Assembly (NCBI GenBank): GCA_000702025.1
Contig: JNKJ01000006.1
Location: 323,527 to 387,526, forward strand
From: Blautia schinkii DSM 10518
GTDB taxonomy: Bacteria; Bacillota; Clostridia; Lachnospirales; Lachnospiraceae
Reading direction: 5' to 3'
Length of the DNA stretch: 64,000 bases
Shown: piece by piece, positions 17,197 to 26,402 of the stretch
How the letters are laid out: the number at the start of each line of letters is the position of its first letter
Numbering within the stretch: position 1 is the stretch's first letter
The notes under the pieces: generated by a model
What the model saw: the letters and a program-made list of their open reading frames with translations, nothing else
What the model was told of the DNA's origin: nothing
Database searches by the model: none
Position numbers and translations under genes: made by a program

Positions 17197-18153
17197 ATGC
17201 AGAAGAATAAAACAGAGAGTGTTAATCCGCAGGCGGGCGTGCCGGAGCCGCTTGGAAGTGACTGCGGGGATTCAAACCGTATTACCAGAGAGTATCTGGA
17301 TTCTTTATTGATTGAATACCGCCATATTGGATCCCGGAAACCAGATTTAAAGTTCGAGCTATTCGGAGATTGCTTCCAAACTCCGGTCATGCTGGGAGGC
17401 ATGGCTGCCATGGTGCCGGGGATGCACGAGGGTGGAATGGCAGAGCTGGCCCGAGGTGTGAAAGCAGCAGGGGGAGTATTTTGGTCAGGGTTTATAGGCG
17501 ATGATGAATTTGCCCGTGCTGCTGCCACGGGTGTGAGAGCAATCCGTATCATTAAGCCGCTTCGTGATACGAAGGAAATCCTTTGCAGAATCAGGCATGA
17601 TGAGGAGTGTGGGGCATTGGCTTTTGCTATGGACATAGACCATGGTTTTGATGACAACGGAGAGTATTATCCTGCGGTGCCACATGCATATGGGGAGCTG
17701 GGGCCAAAGACGGAGGAGGATTTAAGAATGTTTGTCCAAGCCACACGTCTCCCCTTTATTGCTAAAGGCGTGCTCAGCGTCTACGATTCTTTGAAGTGTG
17801 TGCACGCAGGGGTAAAAGGTCTGCTTTTATCCCACCACAAGGGTGAATATAAATATGCGGTACCACCGCTTATGGTTCTGCCGGAAATCCGAAAAGCCGT
17901 TGGAAAGGATATAAAAATCTTTGTAGACTGCGGGCTGGTCACAGGCATGGATGTCTTTAAGGCACTGGCCTTAGGCGCTGACGGTGTATGTGTGGCAAGA
18001 CCGTTTATGAATCCCTTCCGTATGGAGGGTGCTGGGGGAGTGGAGAAGAAGCTGCGGCAGATGACTCTGGAGCTCGCCGGGGTTATGGCAAAAACCGGCA
18101 GTGCTGATCTTAAGAATATAGACCCATCTGTGATCATACATAAATCCTGGTGA
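17197..18153 (+). CDS. FMN-dependent alpha-hydroxy-acid dehydrogenase-like protein with altered active site
   Basis: This 318-residue TIM-barrel protein belongs to the FMN_dh (lactate oxidase/glycolate oxidase) superfamily. The flavin Lys is kept in FIAKGVLS, and the C-terminal phosphate-binding region GMDVFKALALGADGVCVARPF is clear. The usual catalytic His motif SNHGGR is replaced by LSHHKGEYKY, and the substrate-carboxylate Arg of the DGGxRxG motif is missing (DCGLVTG). It therefore probably does not oxidise an ordinary 2-hydroxy acid. GAAAGGAG precedes the ATG. It sits between a MATE exporter and a lactonase/hydrolase run controlled by a LysR regulator, which suggests a role in the same catabolic pathway. 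Confidence 0.8.
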   Translation: MQKNKTESVNPQAGVPEPLGSDCGDSNRITREYLDSLLIEYRHIGSRKPDLKFELFGDCFQTPVMLGGMAAMVPGMHEGGMAELARGVKAAGGVFWSGFIGDDEFARAAATGVRAIRIIKPLRDTKEILCRIRHDEECGALAFAMDIDHGFDDNGEYYPAVPHAYGELGPKTEEDLRMFVQATRLPFIAKGVLSVYDSLKCVHAGVKGLLLSHHKGEYKYAVPPLMVLPEIRKAVGKDIKIFVDCGLVTGMDVFKALALGADGVCVARPFMNPFRMEGAGGVEKKLRQMTLELAGVMAKTGSADLKNIDPSVIIHKSW

Positions 18154-18222
18154 GGAAATGAATACAGATTCGATGACACATAATTATGGTTAAAGTGAAT
18201 TCTTCAATTCATAAATCGACTT

Positions 18223-18237
18223 ATAGTTTGCAACTAT
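18223..18237 (+). promoter_or_regulatory. symmetric LysR-type box upstream of the lactonase operon
   Basis: ATAGTT-TGC-AACTAT is a perfect 6-3-6 dyad and fits the T-N11-A rule for LysR-family operators. It lies 67 bp before the lactonase start. The LysR gene at 21898 is the obvious candidate binder. Confidence 0.55.
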
Positions 18238-18303
18238 CGGCTGATAAAAAACAGCCGTGATATTATACACTGATACTATGAAAAGCAAAGGAGCAGGATA
18301 ATT

Positions 18304-19494
18304 ATGGATAATAAAGTGTTTATGTATGTTAGTTCCTGGGCAGAACACGGAGGTGTACCGGGACTTGGACTCTATACATTTGATCAGGAAAGCGGTGCGA
18401 TTAAGTTTGTCAGAAAAATCAGTGACCACAACTCCTTTAACGGCTCTTGTGTATATGAGCAAAAGAATAAGTTATATGTGAATAATGAGGTTATGCATTA
18501 TATGGGAGCCCCCTGTGCTTCCGGCCGAATCTTTGTATACGAGCTTAATCCGGAGACGGGTGAAGCGACTGAGACTGACAAGGTGGTCACCGGCTGTCCT
18601 AATCCCGCATATGTAAGCGTGGACCCTACAGGCAGATACCTTTTCGAAGCCCATCATTCATTTCCCATGGGCGTGGCTTTGCACAACAGAAACGAGGACG
18701 GTTCCATTGACACGCGAATCACATATGCAGAAGCCGATATCCAGGTGTATGAGCTGGATGAAAAGGGCATACCGGAAGCACTGGTGGAAAATGTGAATCA
18801 CGGAGATATCACGAAAAAATCAGAAGCACATCCCCACTGCGCGGTGTTTTCTCCCTCGGGAAAGCTTTTGGCAGTGGCAGATAAGGGGGATGGACATCTG
18901 TACCTCTACACATTTGATTACGAACAAAAAAGACTTTGCCTTCTAAGCAGGACTCTTACAGACAAAGAGGGGGCATCACCCAGATACGTGGCCTTTCACC
19001 CCACCAAGCCATATCTGTTCGTCAACCATGAGGCATCCTATGATGGGAAATGTTATGTGACAGCATTTAAATATGACGAGAACGGTAATGTAAAACGGCT
19101 CTGTGTGGAAAATGTGCTTGATACCAGTCTGCCGGTCAAGCAGAATACAAGACTTGAACAGCAGGGCTTTGTCATCAGCCCTGATGGAAAATGTCTTTAT
19201 ACGTTGATAAACGCGGCTGATGTTATCGGTGTCATGGAAATAAATCAGCAAAACGGTAAGCTTACGGCAATCCAGAATATAGATATTCCGGGGACACGCC
19301 CCAGAGGACTGGCAATCTCCCCCAACGGCAGGTATATCCTTTCCTCCTGCCTCGTGGGCGGAGAACTGACCTCCTATGAAATTCAGGACGACGGTACACT
19401 TAAGGTGGCGTGTAAGGGGCCGGCACAGCCCGGGGCGTCTTATATGTCATTTTACAAGCCGCAGAATAAAAGGGAAGAAAGGGAACCGGTATGA
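18304..19494 (+). CDS. lactonase-family seven-bladed beta-propeller protein (Pgl-like)
   Basis: This 396-residue protein resembles the lactonase/6-phosphogluconolactonase (YbhE) family: repeated blades with AHPHCAVFSPSGKLLAVAD, YVAFHPTKPYLFVNHE and PRGLAISPNGRYILSS. There is no signal peptide. It may open a sugar lactone or another cyclic ester. The stop overlaps the next gene by 4 bp (ATGA), and two more hydrolases follow, so this forms a hydrolase operon. Members of this family vary in activity, so the substrate is not set. Confidence 0.85.
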   Translation: MDNKVFMYVSSWAEHGGVPGLGLYTFDQESGAIKFVRKISDHNSFNGSCVYEQKNKLYVNNEVMHYMGAPCASGRIFVYELNPETGEATETDKVVTGCPNPAYVSVDPTGRYLFEAHHSFPMGVALHNRNEDGSIDTRITYAEADIQVYELDEKGIPEALVENVNHGDITKKSEAHPHCAVFSPSGKLLAVADKGDGHLYLYTFDYEQKRLCLLSRTLTDKEGASPRYVAFHPTKPYLFVNHEASYDGKCYVTAFKYDENGNVKRLCVENVLDTSLPVKQNTRLEQQGFVISPDGKCLYTLINAADVIGVMEINQQNGKLTAIQNIDIPGTRPRGLAISPNGRYILSSCLVGGELTSYEIQDDGTLKVACKGPAQPGASYMSFYKPQNKREEREPV

Positions 19495-20396
19495 GTGGGG
19501 TTAATTTAATAGATTTTTCCTGCCGCCATGATCAGTACATAGCAAATCCGGACGGTACCTTTTCCAGAATGGACGAGCCTTATTTTGAGTCCGAAAGAAT
19601 TGGGGAGAATACATGGAAAATATACAGCTCCGGAGATTTTTCTTATCTGGCGGCAGGTGATGATGAGGCAATTGCCATTGACACCGGATATGGAGCCGGA
19701 AACATTCGTGAATATATGCAGGGATTGACAGATAAAACGCTGCGTTATGTTGTCAACACTCATGACCATTTCGACCACACGGCAAATAACGGATATTTTG
19801 ACAAGGCATTTATGTCAAAGGAGACAGCGGAGCTGGCAACCATTCCACCGCCCAGCTTTGCCGGAATTGATTTCCCCCGGGATTATGAGCGGGTGGTGAT
19901 AGATGAGGGATATGTATTTCATTTAGGGAACAGAAATCTGCAGGTATTTAAAATTCCGGATCATGCGGCTGGGAGTATTGCGCTTCTCGACCGCAGGGAG
20001 CGCATCCTTTTTACAGGTGACGAGCTTACACCGGACGGAAAGCATTTAAACGGCGGTCTTACTACCTTTGCCGGATACTTACGCAAGCTTAGCGCGCACA
20101 GAGGTGAATTTGATTGTTTGTGTGCAGGGCAGGGTGTTTTTGAAGCGGATATTATCGACAGATTACTGCTATGTGCGGAATACATACTTGACGGGCATGA
20201 GGGTGAGCCGCCAAAGCCCCGTAAATTCCGACTGCCGGTCATCAAGGCCCCCGACGGCACCCGGGCGTATCACAGACAGATGCCGCATCCGGAGGATATG
20301 CATTTTGACGGCAATAACGCAGGGAAGGCTTACGAGAGATGTGTAGAATACGGCGGAACCAGCATTACCTATGATATTAGAAAAAAGGATTTGTGA
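19491..20396 (+). CDS. metallo-beta-lactamase-fold hydrolase
   Basis: This 301-residue protein has a complete dinuclear metal motif THDHFDH (about residues 88-94), the later His in IPDHAAGS and the bridging Asp in LFTGDEL. It is a hydrolase of the MBL superfamily, possibly a lactonase or thioesterase. It overlaps the upstream lactonase gene by 4 bp and is followed after 29 bp by an alpha/beta hydrolase, so the three are probably co-expressed. Confidence 0.88.
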   Translation: MSGVNLIDFSCRHDQYIANPDGTFSRMDEPYFESERIGENTWKIYSSGDFSYLAAGDDEAIAIDTGYGAGNIREYMQGLTDKTLRYVVNTHDHFDHTANNGYFDKAFMSKETAELATIPPPSFAGIDFPRDYERVVIDEGYVFHLGNRNLQVFKIPDHAAGSIALLDRRERILFTGDELTPDGKHLNGGLTTFAGYLRKLSAHRGEFDCLCAGQGVFEADIIDRLLLCAEYILDGHEGEPPKPRKFRLPVIKAPDGTRAYHRQMPHPEDMHFDGNNAGKAYERCVEYGGTSITYDIRKKDL

Positions 20397-20425
20397 GATT
20401 AAGTTTTGTAACATAAAAGGAGAAA

Positions 20426-21691
20426 ATGATGGAAAAAAGATATTGTGAAATAAAAAATAAGTATGTACAGTTTACACACAGGCAGGGAGGAGTTATTTAT
20501 TCACCGGTAACGGCGGATGAAAGAAGTAAAATCGGTATTATAATGATGCATTCCGACGGTGATTATTACGGTTTTATACCGGGCCCGGAGCTGGCGAAGA
20601 GGGGCTTTACGGTGCTTGGTTCCAATGTGGGAACGTCCCGCGGCCCTTTTGAGGACAAGCTTGAGGATGTAGGACGTGCAGTAAGTTATCTCAAAGGTGT
20701 ACCTGGAATAGAAAAGATCGTTCTGCTGGGGCACAGCGGCGGCGCTACTTTAATGAGCGCATATCAGGCCGTCGCTGAAAACGGAGCCGGAGTATTCCAG
20801 GACGAGAATAAGATTGTTAAAATGCGTAACATTCAGGCACTTCCTAAAGCAGATGCGGTGATGCTGCTGGATTCTAACTGGGGAAATGGCGTTATGACGC
20901 TGGTTAGCCTGGAGCCGGGTATTACTGATAATTCCTCCAGCCGTAATTTAAGTCCTGGATTTGACCTCTTCGACCCGGCCAATGGGTTTGACCGGTCCGG
21001 TTCTCACTATTCTGCGGATTTTGTGGCTCGTTATCTGAAAGCCCAGGAAGAAAGAAATAACAGGCTGATTGCTCATGCTCTTGAGAGACTGGAGAAGCTG
21101 GAAAACAAAGAGGCAGATTTTGATGATGATGAACCGTTCGTGATTGCAGGGGGAGCACAGATGGCGCCCAATAATAAGCTTTTTCCACAGGATGTGCGCT
21201 ATCTGGCTCATACACAGGATGAATATGATTTGATTCATGGGGATGCGTCTGTTTCTCACGAGGTGATTAAATCATGGAGAAAGCCTCAATTTGACAGAAA
21301 TATGGTTACAGTCAATAAGATGGCCACGGATATGACCACCATCCGTACCTTCCTCACTTGTTCCTGCGTGCGTACCAACGGATTTGGCTATGATGACTCC
21401 CATATCTACGGCGTTGATTATGATTCCTCATTTAGCTGTACACCAGGCAATATCAAGCATGTGACGGCACCGCTTCTGATTATGGGAATGACAGGGAGTT
21501 ATGAGTTCCTGGCGGCGGAACAGATTTATAAAAATGCGGCCAGTGCAGATAAGACAATGGTATTTATAGAAGGAGCATCTCATAACTTTACTCCCCAGAA
21601 GGATGCGGAGGAGTATGAGGGACAGTTTGGAGATACAGTGAAAAACTGCTTTGACTATGCGGCTGACTGGCTTGTAAAGACAGAATTCTAA
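20426..21691 (+). CDS. alpha/beta-hydrolase-fold protein
   Basis: This 421-residue protein carries a nucleophile elbow GHSGGA (about residues 97-102) and a likely catalytic His in EGASHNFTP near the C-terminus. It starts at tandem ATG codons (20426 and 20429); AAAAGGAG spacing slightly favours the second. Esterase or C-C hydrolase activity is possible. It ends the lactonase/MBL/hydrolase run and is followed by a LysR regulator with its own promoter. Confidence 0.82.
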   Translation: MMEKRYCEIKNKYVQFTHRQGGVIYSPVTADERSKIGIIMMHSDGDYYGFIPGPELAKRGFTVLGSNVGTSRGPFEDKLEDVGRAVSYLKGVPGIEKIVLLGHSGGATLMSAYQAVAENGAGVFQDENKIVKMRNIQALPKADAVMLLDSNWGNGVMTLVSLEPGITDNSSSRNLSPGFDLFDPANGFDRSGSHYSADFVARYLKAQEERNNRLIAHALERLEKLENKEADFDDDEPFVIAGGAQMAPNNKLFPQDVRYLAHTQDEYDLIHGDASVSHEVIKSWRKPQFDRNMVTVNKMATDMTTIRTFLTCSCVRTNGFGYDDSHIYGVDYDSSFSCTPGNIKHVTAPLLIMGMTGSYEFLAAEQIYKNAASADKTMVFIEGASHNFTPQKDAEEYEGQFGDTVKNCFDYAADWLVKTEF

Positions 21692-21739
21692 GCATAAATA
21701 TTAAATAAGATAAAATTTTTTGGAAATCATTGCCTTATG

Positions 21740-21768
21740 TTGATAATAATTTGCCGGTTTGCTATAAT
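21740..21768 (+). promoter_or_regulatory. sigma-A-type promoter of the LysR gene
   Basis: TTGATA (21740-21745) and TATAAT (21763-21768) are 17 bp apart. This near-consensus promoter gives a leader of about 120 bp before the LysR start codon. Confidence 0.8.
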
Positions 21769-21826
21769 TATACACGAGATAAAGGAAGAACACTGTTGTA
21801 ATATGCCGTCGTAACTGTTCCGTAGT

Positions 21827-21843
21827 TGTGTATTGTGAAGCGT
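21827..21843 (+). repeat. 17-bp direct repeat, first copy
   Basis: TGTGTATTGTGAAGCGT recurs at 22867-22883 with one mismatch. The two copies lie upstream and downstream of the LysR gene. Confidence 0.7.
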
Positions 21844-21897
21844 TGATTCTAAAGATACCGGATAGTTACAGGCTGCCTAAGATTAGAGGGTTTGTAT

Positions 21898-22785
21898 ATG
21901 GAAACCAAAAATATTCAGGATTTTTTAGCGCTTGCCGAACTGGGAAGCTCATATGCTGCGGCAGAGAAGCTTTTTGTTTCACAGTCTACGTTGGTACGCC
22001 ATATTCAGTCTTTTGAGGAGGAGTTTGGTGTTGCTCTGTTCGACCGGACCAGAAGCGGTTTTGTATTAAATGAAGCGGGTAAGACTTTTCTGCCTTATGC
22101 CCAAAAGATTGCGTATGCCCAGAAGCAGTGTTATATGGCTCTGCACCATGAGGATAATGAAAGCAGTGTTATCAAAGTAACTGCCTTCGGTAAAATTATT
22201 GATCTGCTTATTGATTTCCGTAAAAGATATCCACAGCTTACCGTGGAGTATTACCACCCTGAGAATGCGGAAATGAAGCTTAGAGAAGGGCTTGTGGACG
22301 TTGCGTTCATGGCGAACGTGGATAATTCCGATAACGAGCTGGTGAAGATACCCTTTATGAGTATCCGCATGCTGGCGGTGGTCTATGACACACATCCGTT
22401 AGCAGAGCAGGATTCGGTGACATTGGAGGAGCTTAAGGATGAGCAGTTCGTTGCTCTGACAGAGGATATCACCTTCAGCGATATGTTCATGGAGTTTTTT
22501 AACAAGGTAGGATTTACTCCCAATGTAGTGATGACGGCTCCGGTGGGGCCGGATGTCATGAGACTGGTGAAGGAAAAGTTTGGTATTGCACTTATTCATG
22601 GTACACCCGACAATGCTCCCGCAGAACCGGGGCTTAAGATTATCGATATCGTACCGAATGTGGATTATAATATTGAGATGTGTTACCGCAATGATGCAAA
22701 TTTGCCAAAAGCCACAGAAACTTTTGTCCGTTTTGCAAAGAAGTGGAGGATTACTCACAAGGATGTTAATTTGACAATGCTTTGA
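21898..22785 (+). CDS. LysR-family transcriptional regulator
   Basis: This 295-residue protein has a winged helix-turn-helix at residues 1-60 (LAELGSSYAAAEKLFVSQST) and a LysR substrate-binding domain (about 85-290). The ATG at 21898 has AGAGGG 7 bp upstream; the in-frame TTG at 21892 is too close to it. It lies between the lactonase/hydrolase operon and the Dpp-type transporter, all in the same direction, so it probably controls both in response to a pathway compound. A terminator follows at 22805. Confidence 0.93.
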   Translation: METKNIQDFLALAELGSSYAAAEKLFVSQSTLVRHIQSFEEEFGVALFDRTRSGFVLNEAGKTFLPYAQKIAYAQKQCYMALHHEDNESSVIKVTAFGKIIDLLIDFRKRYPQLTVEYYHPENAEMKLREGLVDVAFMANVDNSDNELVKIPFMSIRMLAVVYDTHPLAEQDSVTLEELKDEQFVALTEDITFSDMFMEFFNKVGFTPNVVMTAPVGPDVMRLVKEKFGIALIHGTPDNAPAEPGLKIIDIVPNVDYNIEMCYRNDANLPKATETFVRFAKKWRITHKDVNLTML

Positions 22786-22804
22786 CGATAAGGAACTTGG
22801 AACA

Positions 22805-22838
22805 GACGCCGGTGTTTCGTACACGGGCGTCTTTTTTT
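22805..22838 (+). terminator. intrinsic terminator after the LysR gene
   Basis: GACGCC-GGTGT / ACAC-GGGCGTC stem followed by seven T residues, 19 bp after the stop codon. Confidence 0.9.
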
Positions 22839-22866
22839 CCGGAATGAACGCCGTATACATGAGTTC

Positions 22867-22883
22867 TGTGTATTGTGGAGCGT
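22867..22883 (+). repeat. 17-bp direct repeat, second copy
   Basis: TGTGTATTGTGGAGCGT matches 21827-21843 at 16 of 17 positions. It lies about 90 bp upstream of the probable promoter of the next gene and may be a shared regulatory site. Confidence 0.65.
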
Positions 22884-22970
22884 GTTACTGGTCACGGAGA
22901 GAATAGTAGCAATAATTCACTTTATGCATTAACGTATCCGGTTTGTGAAGTAATCTTTTAAAAAATAATG

Positions 22971-22979
22971 TGCTAAAAT
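22971..22979 (+). promoter_or_regulatory. possible extended -10 promoter
   Basis: TGCTAAAAT combines a TGn extension with a TAAAAT -10 hexamer. There is no good -35 element at the expected distance. It lies about 40 bp before the start of the small membrane protein gene. Confidence 0.4.
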
Positions 22980-23020
22980 GTAAATCAAGGTAAGGTATGG
23001 GAAGCAGGAAAGGGAAAACA

Positions 23021-23695
23021 ATGTTTGATAAGCGATGGATCAGGGAGAAAAAACGCAGAATACGCCGTAAGCTTCAGGAGCAGGATGCGGATACAAGAGG
23101 CTTTCACAGCCGCGGTTATCACCGGCATTTCGAGGGATATACAGAGTACAAAATGCAGGATATCACCGGCCGGGTGAAAATTGTCAGAGAGTATACCGGC
23201 TGTCATTACCGCCAGAAGCTTAATACGCTCCAGTACATACTGCTAAGGGGCGGGTATCTGGTAATCTACACTCTGATGATAGGCTTGTTGGTGTCTGCAG
23301 GATGGCAGAAGAGAGCGGGGGATGCGGTATGGTATCTCGTTTATGTACAACTGGCAGTTATACTTAGTCTGATGGCCCTGGGTTATACGCTGCTGGTCAA
23401 TTATGTTCCGGCTCCGAGAAGTATGACTGTGGGTGACTACAAAAGCGCAGCCAAGGGACTTAAAACTGCTTCTGTCGTTGTTTCCATATGCTTCCTAACG
23501 GCTGCTTGTCTGACGATTTTTTATATGATTCTTCACCGTGACGTTTCCGGTGCGGCGGATACTGGGGCTGCTGTAAAGTTTATATTAGGCGGGATACTGG
23601 CATTTCTCATATATTTTGTTGAGTGCAAGGTACCGTATGAGGAAAGTACGGGAAACACAGAACCCAAAGCAGGAGGAATAGAAATAGAATCTTAA
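23021..23695 (+). CDS. membrane protein of unknown function
   Basis: The protein has a very basic N-terminus (KRWIREKKRRIRRKLQEQ) followed, from about residue 75, by about four hydrophobic helices. No known catalytic motif is seen. The start at 23021 is preferred because AGGAAAGGGA lies upstream; an in-frame ATG at 22997 would add eight residues. It lies alone between the LysR terminator and the Dpp-type binding protein, in the same direction. Its link with transport is only positional. Confidence 0.65.
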   Translation: MFDKRWIREKKRRIRRKLQEQDADTRGFHSRGYHRHFEGYTEYKMQDITGRVKIVREYTGCHYRQKLNTLQYILLRGGYLVIYTLMIGLLVSAGWQKRAGDAVWYLVYVQLAVILSLMALGYTLLVNYVPAPRSMTVGDYKSAAKGLKTASVVVSICFLTAACLTIFYMILHRDVSGAADTGAAVKFILGGILAFLIYFVECKVPYEESTGNTEPKAGGIEIES

Positions 23696-23713
23696 ACAGT
23701 AGTTCTTCACCTA

Positions 23714-23741
23714 TTGTTTTGAGAAATAGATAACCTAAAAT
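23714..23741 (+). promoter_or_regulatory. probable promoter of the Dpp-type transporter operon
   Basis: TTGTTT (23714-23719) and TAAAAT (23736-23741) with a 16-bp spacer, about 44 bp before the binding-protein start. Moderate match to consensus. Confidence 0.5.
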
Positions 23742-23784
23742 ATGATCTCAAAGAGATTACAAAATCATTAAGGAGGATGTTTTC

Positions 23785-25359
23785 ATGAAGAAAAAAGTAT
23801 TATCATTGATGCTCTCTGCGGCTGTGACAGTGTCACTGTCAGCGGCCACCGCCGTTCCGGCAATGGCGGAAATTCTGGATAACGGCCGCTACGACAAGCT
23901 GGTCGTTGCCATAGCTGAGGACCCTCAGGACCTTGAAGGCGATGACGTCAACGTAGGCTCCCGGTATTATTGGATTTACGATGTTTATCAGGCACTGTTC
24001 GATTTTGCGGATGATGGCAGCGGGGAATTGAAGCCCTGTATCGCAAAGGAATATGAGGTTTCTGAGGATGGTACTGTATGGACCGTAAAGCTCAATGAGG
24101 ACGTGTTTGATTCTGATGGAAATAATATTACCTCAAGTGATGTTAAGTTTTGCTTTGACTGGATCATAGACCATGGTCAGGCAATCCGCTTTGATTATTT
24201 TGACTCTATTGAGGTGATTGATGATTATACATTTGAATTCCATTGGAAGGAAGAACCACCGGCAATTGCAGAAATCGAGTTCCCGCTTGTACGTACCTTG
24301 ATCTATTCAGAAAAAGCATACAATGACCACGGCGGAATGACTACAGAGGCGTGTGGTACAGGCTGTTACATCGTGAAAGAATTCGTATCAGGCTCAAAGG
24401 TAGTTCTGGAAGCAAATGATGAATACTGGGGACTGGATCATGAGGAACTGCAGGGACGTCACAAAGCTAATGTACAGACTCTTGAGCTGGATGTTGTGTC
24501 TGAATCCTCCACCGCAGTGATCGGTCTGGAAACCGGGACTCTGGATGTGTGCCACTATGTGCCCCTTTCCATGTCAGAAGAATTTATTTCAGGAGAATAT
24601 GCAGAAAAGTATAATGTTGAGACGATTGTACAGGGTGATTACTGGTATGCCGCTCCCAATGGACAGACTGTGAATGCAGACCTGAGAAAAGCTATTTTCT
24701 ACGCAATTGACAACAATGCTATTGCGGCTGCCATGGGAGGACAGTATGTGCCTGCCACTACATTAGGCAATTCCGCATATAAAGATTATGATGAGTCGCT
24801 GGAAGCTACGGGAACCTATATTGACACTATGGATCAGGACAAAGCGAAGGAGTGCCTTGAGGCCTCCGGTTATAACGGCGAAGAGCTTACCTTAATCTGT
24901 GTAAATAATGAAGCTGCAACAAAAGCAGCACAAATGATTCAAATCCAGTGTGCCGAGGTGGGAATCAATTTTGCTATCAATGCAGTTACAAACGATACCT
25001 ACAATACCATTACCAGTCCTGCACATTCAGACGAGTGGGATATGATGATCAATACGCTCGGGGGTCCGTCTATGGTAGGCTCCTGGCATTTGTTAATGGA
25101 TAATGAGGTAAACAATGGAGTGACCTTCTCACTTATTGAGGATGAAAAGCTTCAGGAGGTATATGAGGCTGCAAATGCAGACGCCACACATGACGCGGAG
25201 CATATGAGAGAAGTCATTGACTATGTAATCGATAATGCTTATGTGGATGTGCTTGTCAATGCCAGCACCTCTCTGGTTTACACCAAAGATATCGAATCTA
25301 TGTACTATCGTGAAGGCTACTACACTCCAAGTGCATCTACCTTCGTCGGACAGGAATAA
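23785..25359 (+). CDS. family 5 (peptide/nickel/glycoside type) extracellular solute-binding protein
   Basis: This 524-residue protein has a Sec signal peptide with a signal-peptidase-I-type end (VPAMAE) but no lipobox Cys. A family 5 (SBP_bac_5, DppA/OppA-like) domain follows, with the DVKFCFDWIIDHG segment typical of the N-terminal lobe and DLRKAIFYAIDNNAIA in the middle. It delivers substrate to the two permeases and two ATPases encoded next. Family 5 proteins bind peptides, nickel chelates, oligosaccharides or glycosides; the nearby glycosidase and decarboxylase suggest a small glycoside. A hairpin separates it from the permease genes. Confidence 0.9.
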   Translation: MKKKVLSLMLSAAVTVSLSAATAVPAMAEILDNGRYDKLVVAIAEDPQDLEGDDVNVGSRYYWIYDVYQALFDFADDGSGELKPCIAKEYEVSEDGTVWTVKLNEDVFDSDGNNITSSDVKFCFDWIIDHGQAIRFDYFDSIEVIDDYTFEFHWKEEPPAIAEIEFPLVRTLIYSEKAYNDHGGMTTEACGTGCYIVKEFVSGSKVVLEANDEYWGLDHEELQGRHKANVQTLELDVVSESSTAVIGLETGTLDVCHYVPLSMSEEFISGEYAEKYNVETIVQGDYWYAAPNGQTVNADLRKAIFYAIDNNAIAAAMGGQYVPATTLGNSAYKDYDESLEATGTYIDTMDQDKAKECLEASGYNGEELTLICVNNEAATKAAQMIQIQCAEVGINFAINAVTNDTYNTITSPAHSDEWDMMINTLGGPSMVGSWHLLMDNEVNNGVTFSLIEDEKLQEVYEAANADATHDAEHMREVIDYVIDNAYVDVLVNASTSLVYTKDIESMYYREGYYTPSASTFVGQE

Positions 25360-25382
25360 GAACGAAGCATTCTGATTCAAAG

Positions 25383-25406
25383 GAGCCGGTTTATGCCGGC
25401 TCTTTT
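25383..25406 (+). terminator. stem-loop between binding protein and permease genes
   Basis: GAGCCGG, loop of about six bases, CCGGCTC, then TTTT. Probably a partial terminator or mRNA-stability hairpin that keeps binding-protein transcript above permease transcript. Confidence 0.7.
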
Positions 25407-25454
25407 CCGGAAAAAGTCCGGTTAGACAGAAAACACAGCGACGGGAGGGTGCTT

Positions 25455-26402
25455 ATGTTTCGATATGTGATTAAACGTCTTTTGATGATGCTTCTTATCC
25501 TTTGGTGTGCAGGCCTGGTCATTTTTACCCTGACCTATTTCACACCGGGCGACGTGGCATCATTGCTGTTGGGGAAAGAGGCAACAGTGGATGTCATTGC
25601 CCAGAAAAGGGCGTATCTTGGCTTGGATCAGTCCTACCTGGTTCAGCTGGGGCATTATATGGTAAATACATTTATTAAATTTGATTTTGGTGAATCCTGG
25701 GTATTCTCAAGCCCTGTGATCACTGAATTGATTATCCGGCTTCCGCGGACACTCATTATCGGACTCACCGCTATGGTGCTCAATGTAGTCATTGGTACTT
25801 TGCTGGGAATATTTGCAGGAACTCATGAAGGGAAATGGCAGGATTCTCTGGTTATGATTATTGCTATGGTATTCGTATCTGCTCCGGATTTCTTTGTGGC
25901 ATTGCTGTTAATCTTATTGTTTGCGCTGAAGCTGCAGTGGGTACCTGCATTTGGTATTGATTCCTGGACTTGCTATATTCTTCCGATTATTGCTTGTTCT
26001 CTTGGGGGAATTGCCATCAATGCGCGTCAGGCCAGATCCAGTATGCTGGAGGTGATACGCGCCGATTTTGTGACAACTGCACGCTCAAAAGGGCAAAGAG
26101 AGAAGGTCATTGTCAGAAAGCATATGCTTCCTAATGCCATGATGCCTATTATTACAGGAGTCGGGGGCGGACTGGCCACGGTCATAGCCGGTTCACCTGT
26201 CATTGAATCCGTATTCTCTATCCCGGGAATCGGAGCTTACCTATTGGCAGGTGTGAATCAGCATGATTATCCGGTCGTGCGTGCATGTGTAATCTTTTTT
26301 GCGCTTTTTGCATCTCTTGCGGTGCTGATCATGGATTTATGCTATGCGTTCCTTGATCCGAGGATCAAGGCTCAATACAGCAAAGGAAAGAAGGTGAAGT
26401 AG
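25455..26402 (+). CDS. Dpp/Opp-type ABC permease, DppB-like
   Basis: This 315-residue inner-membrane permease has six expected helices and the binding-protein-dependent transport signature (MLEVIRADFVTTARSKGQRE, about residues 197-216). GGGAGG lies 6 bp before the ATG at 25455; the upstream in-frame GTG is too close to that site. The next permease gene begins at the base after its stop codon. Confidence 0.93.
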   Translation: MFRYVIKRLLMMLLILWCAGLVIFTLTYFTPGDVASLLLGKEATVDVIAQKRAYLGLDQSYLVQLGHYMVNTFIKFDFGESWVFSSPVITELIIRLPRTLIIGLTAMVLNVVIGTLLGIFAGTHEGKWQDSLVMIIAMVFVSAPDFFVALLLILLFALKLQWVPAFGIDSWTCYILPIIACSLGGIAINARQARSSMLEVIRADFVTTARSKGQREKVIVRKHMLPNAMMPIITGVGGGLATVIAGSPVIESVFSIPGIGAYLLAGVNQHDYPVVRACVIFFALFASLAVLIMDLCYAFLDPRIKAQYSKGKKVK

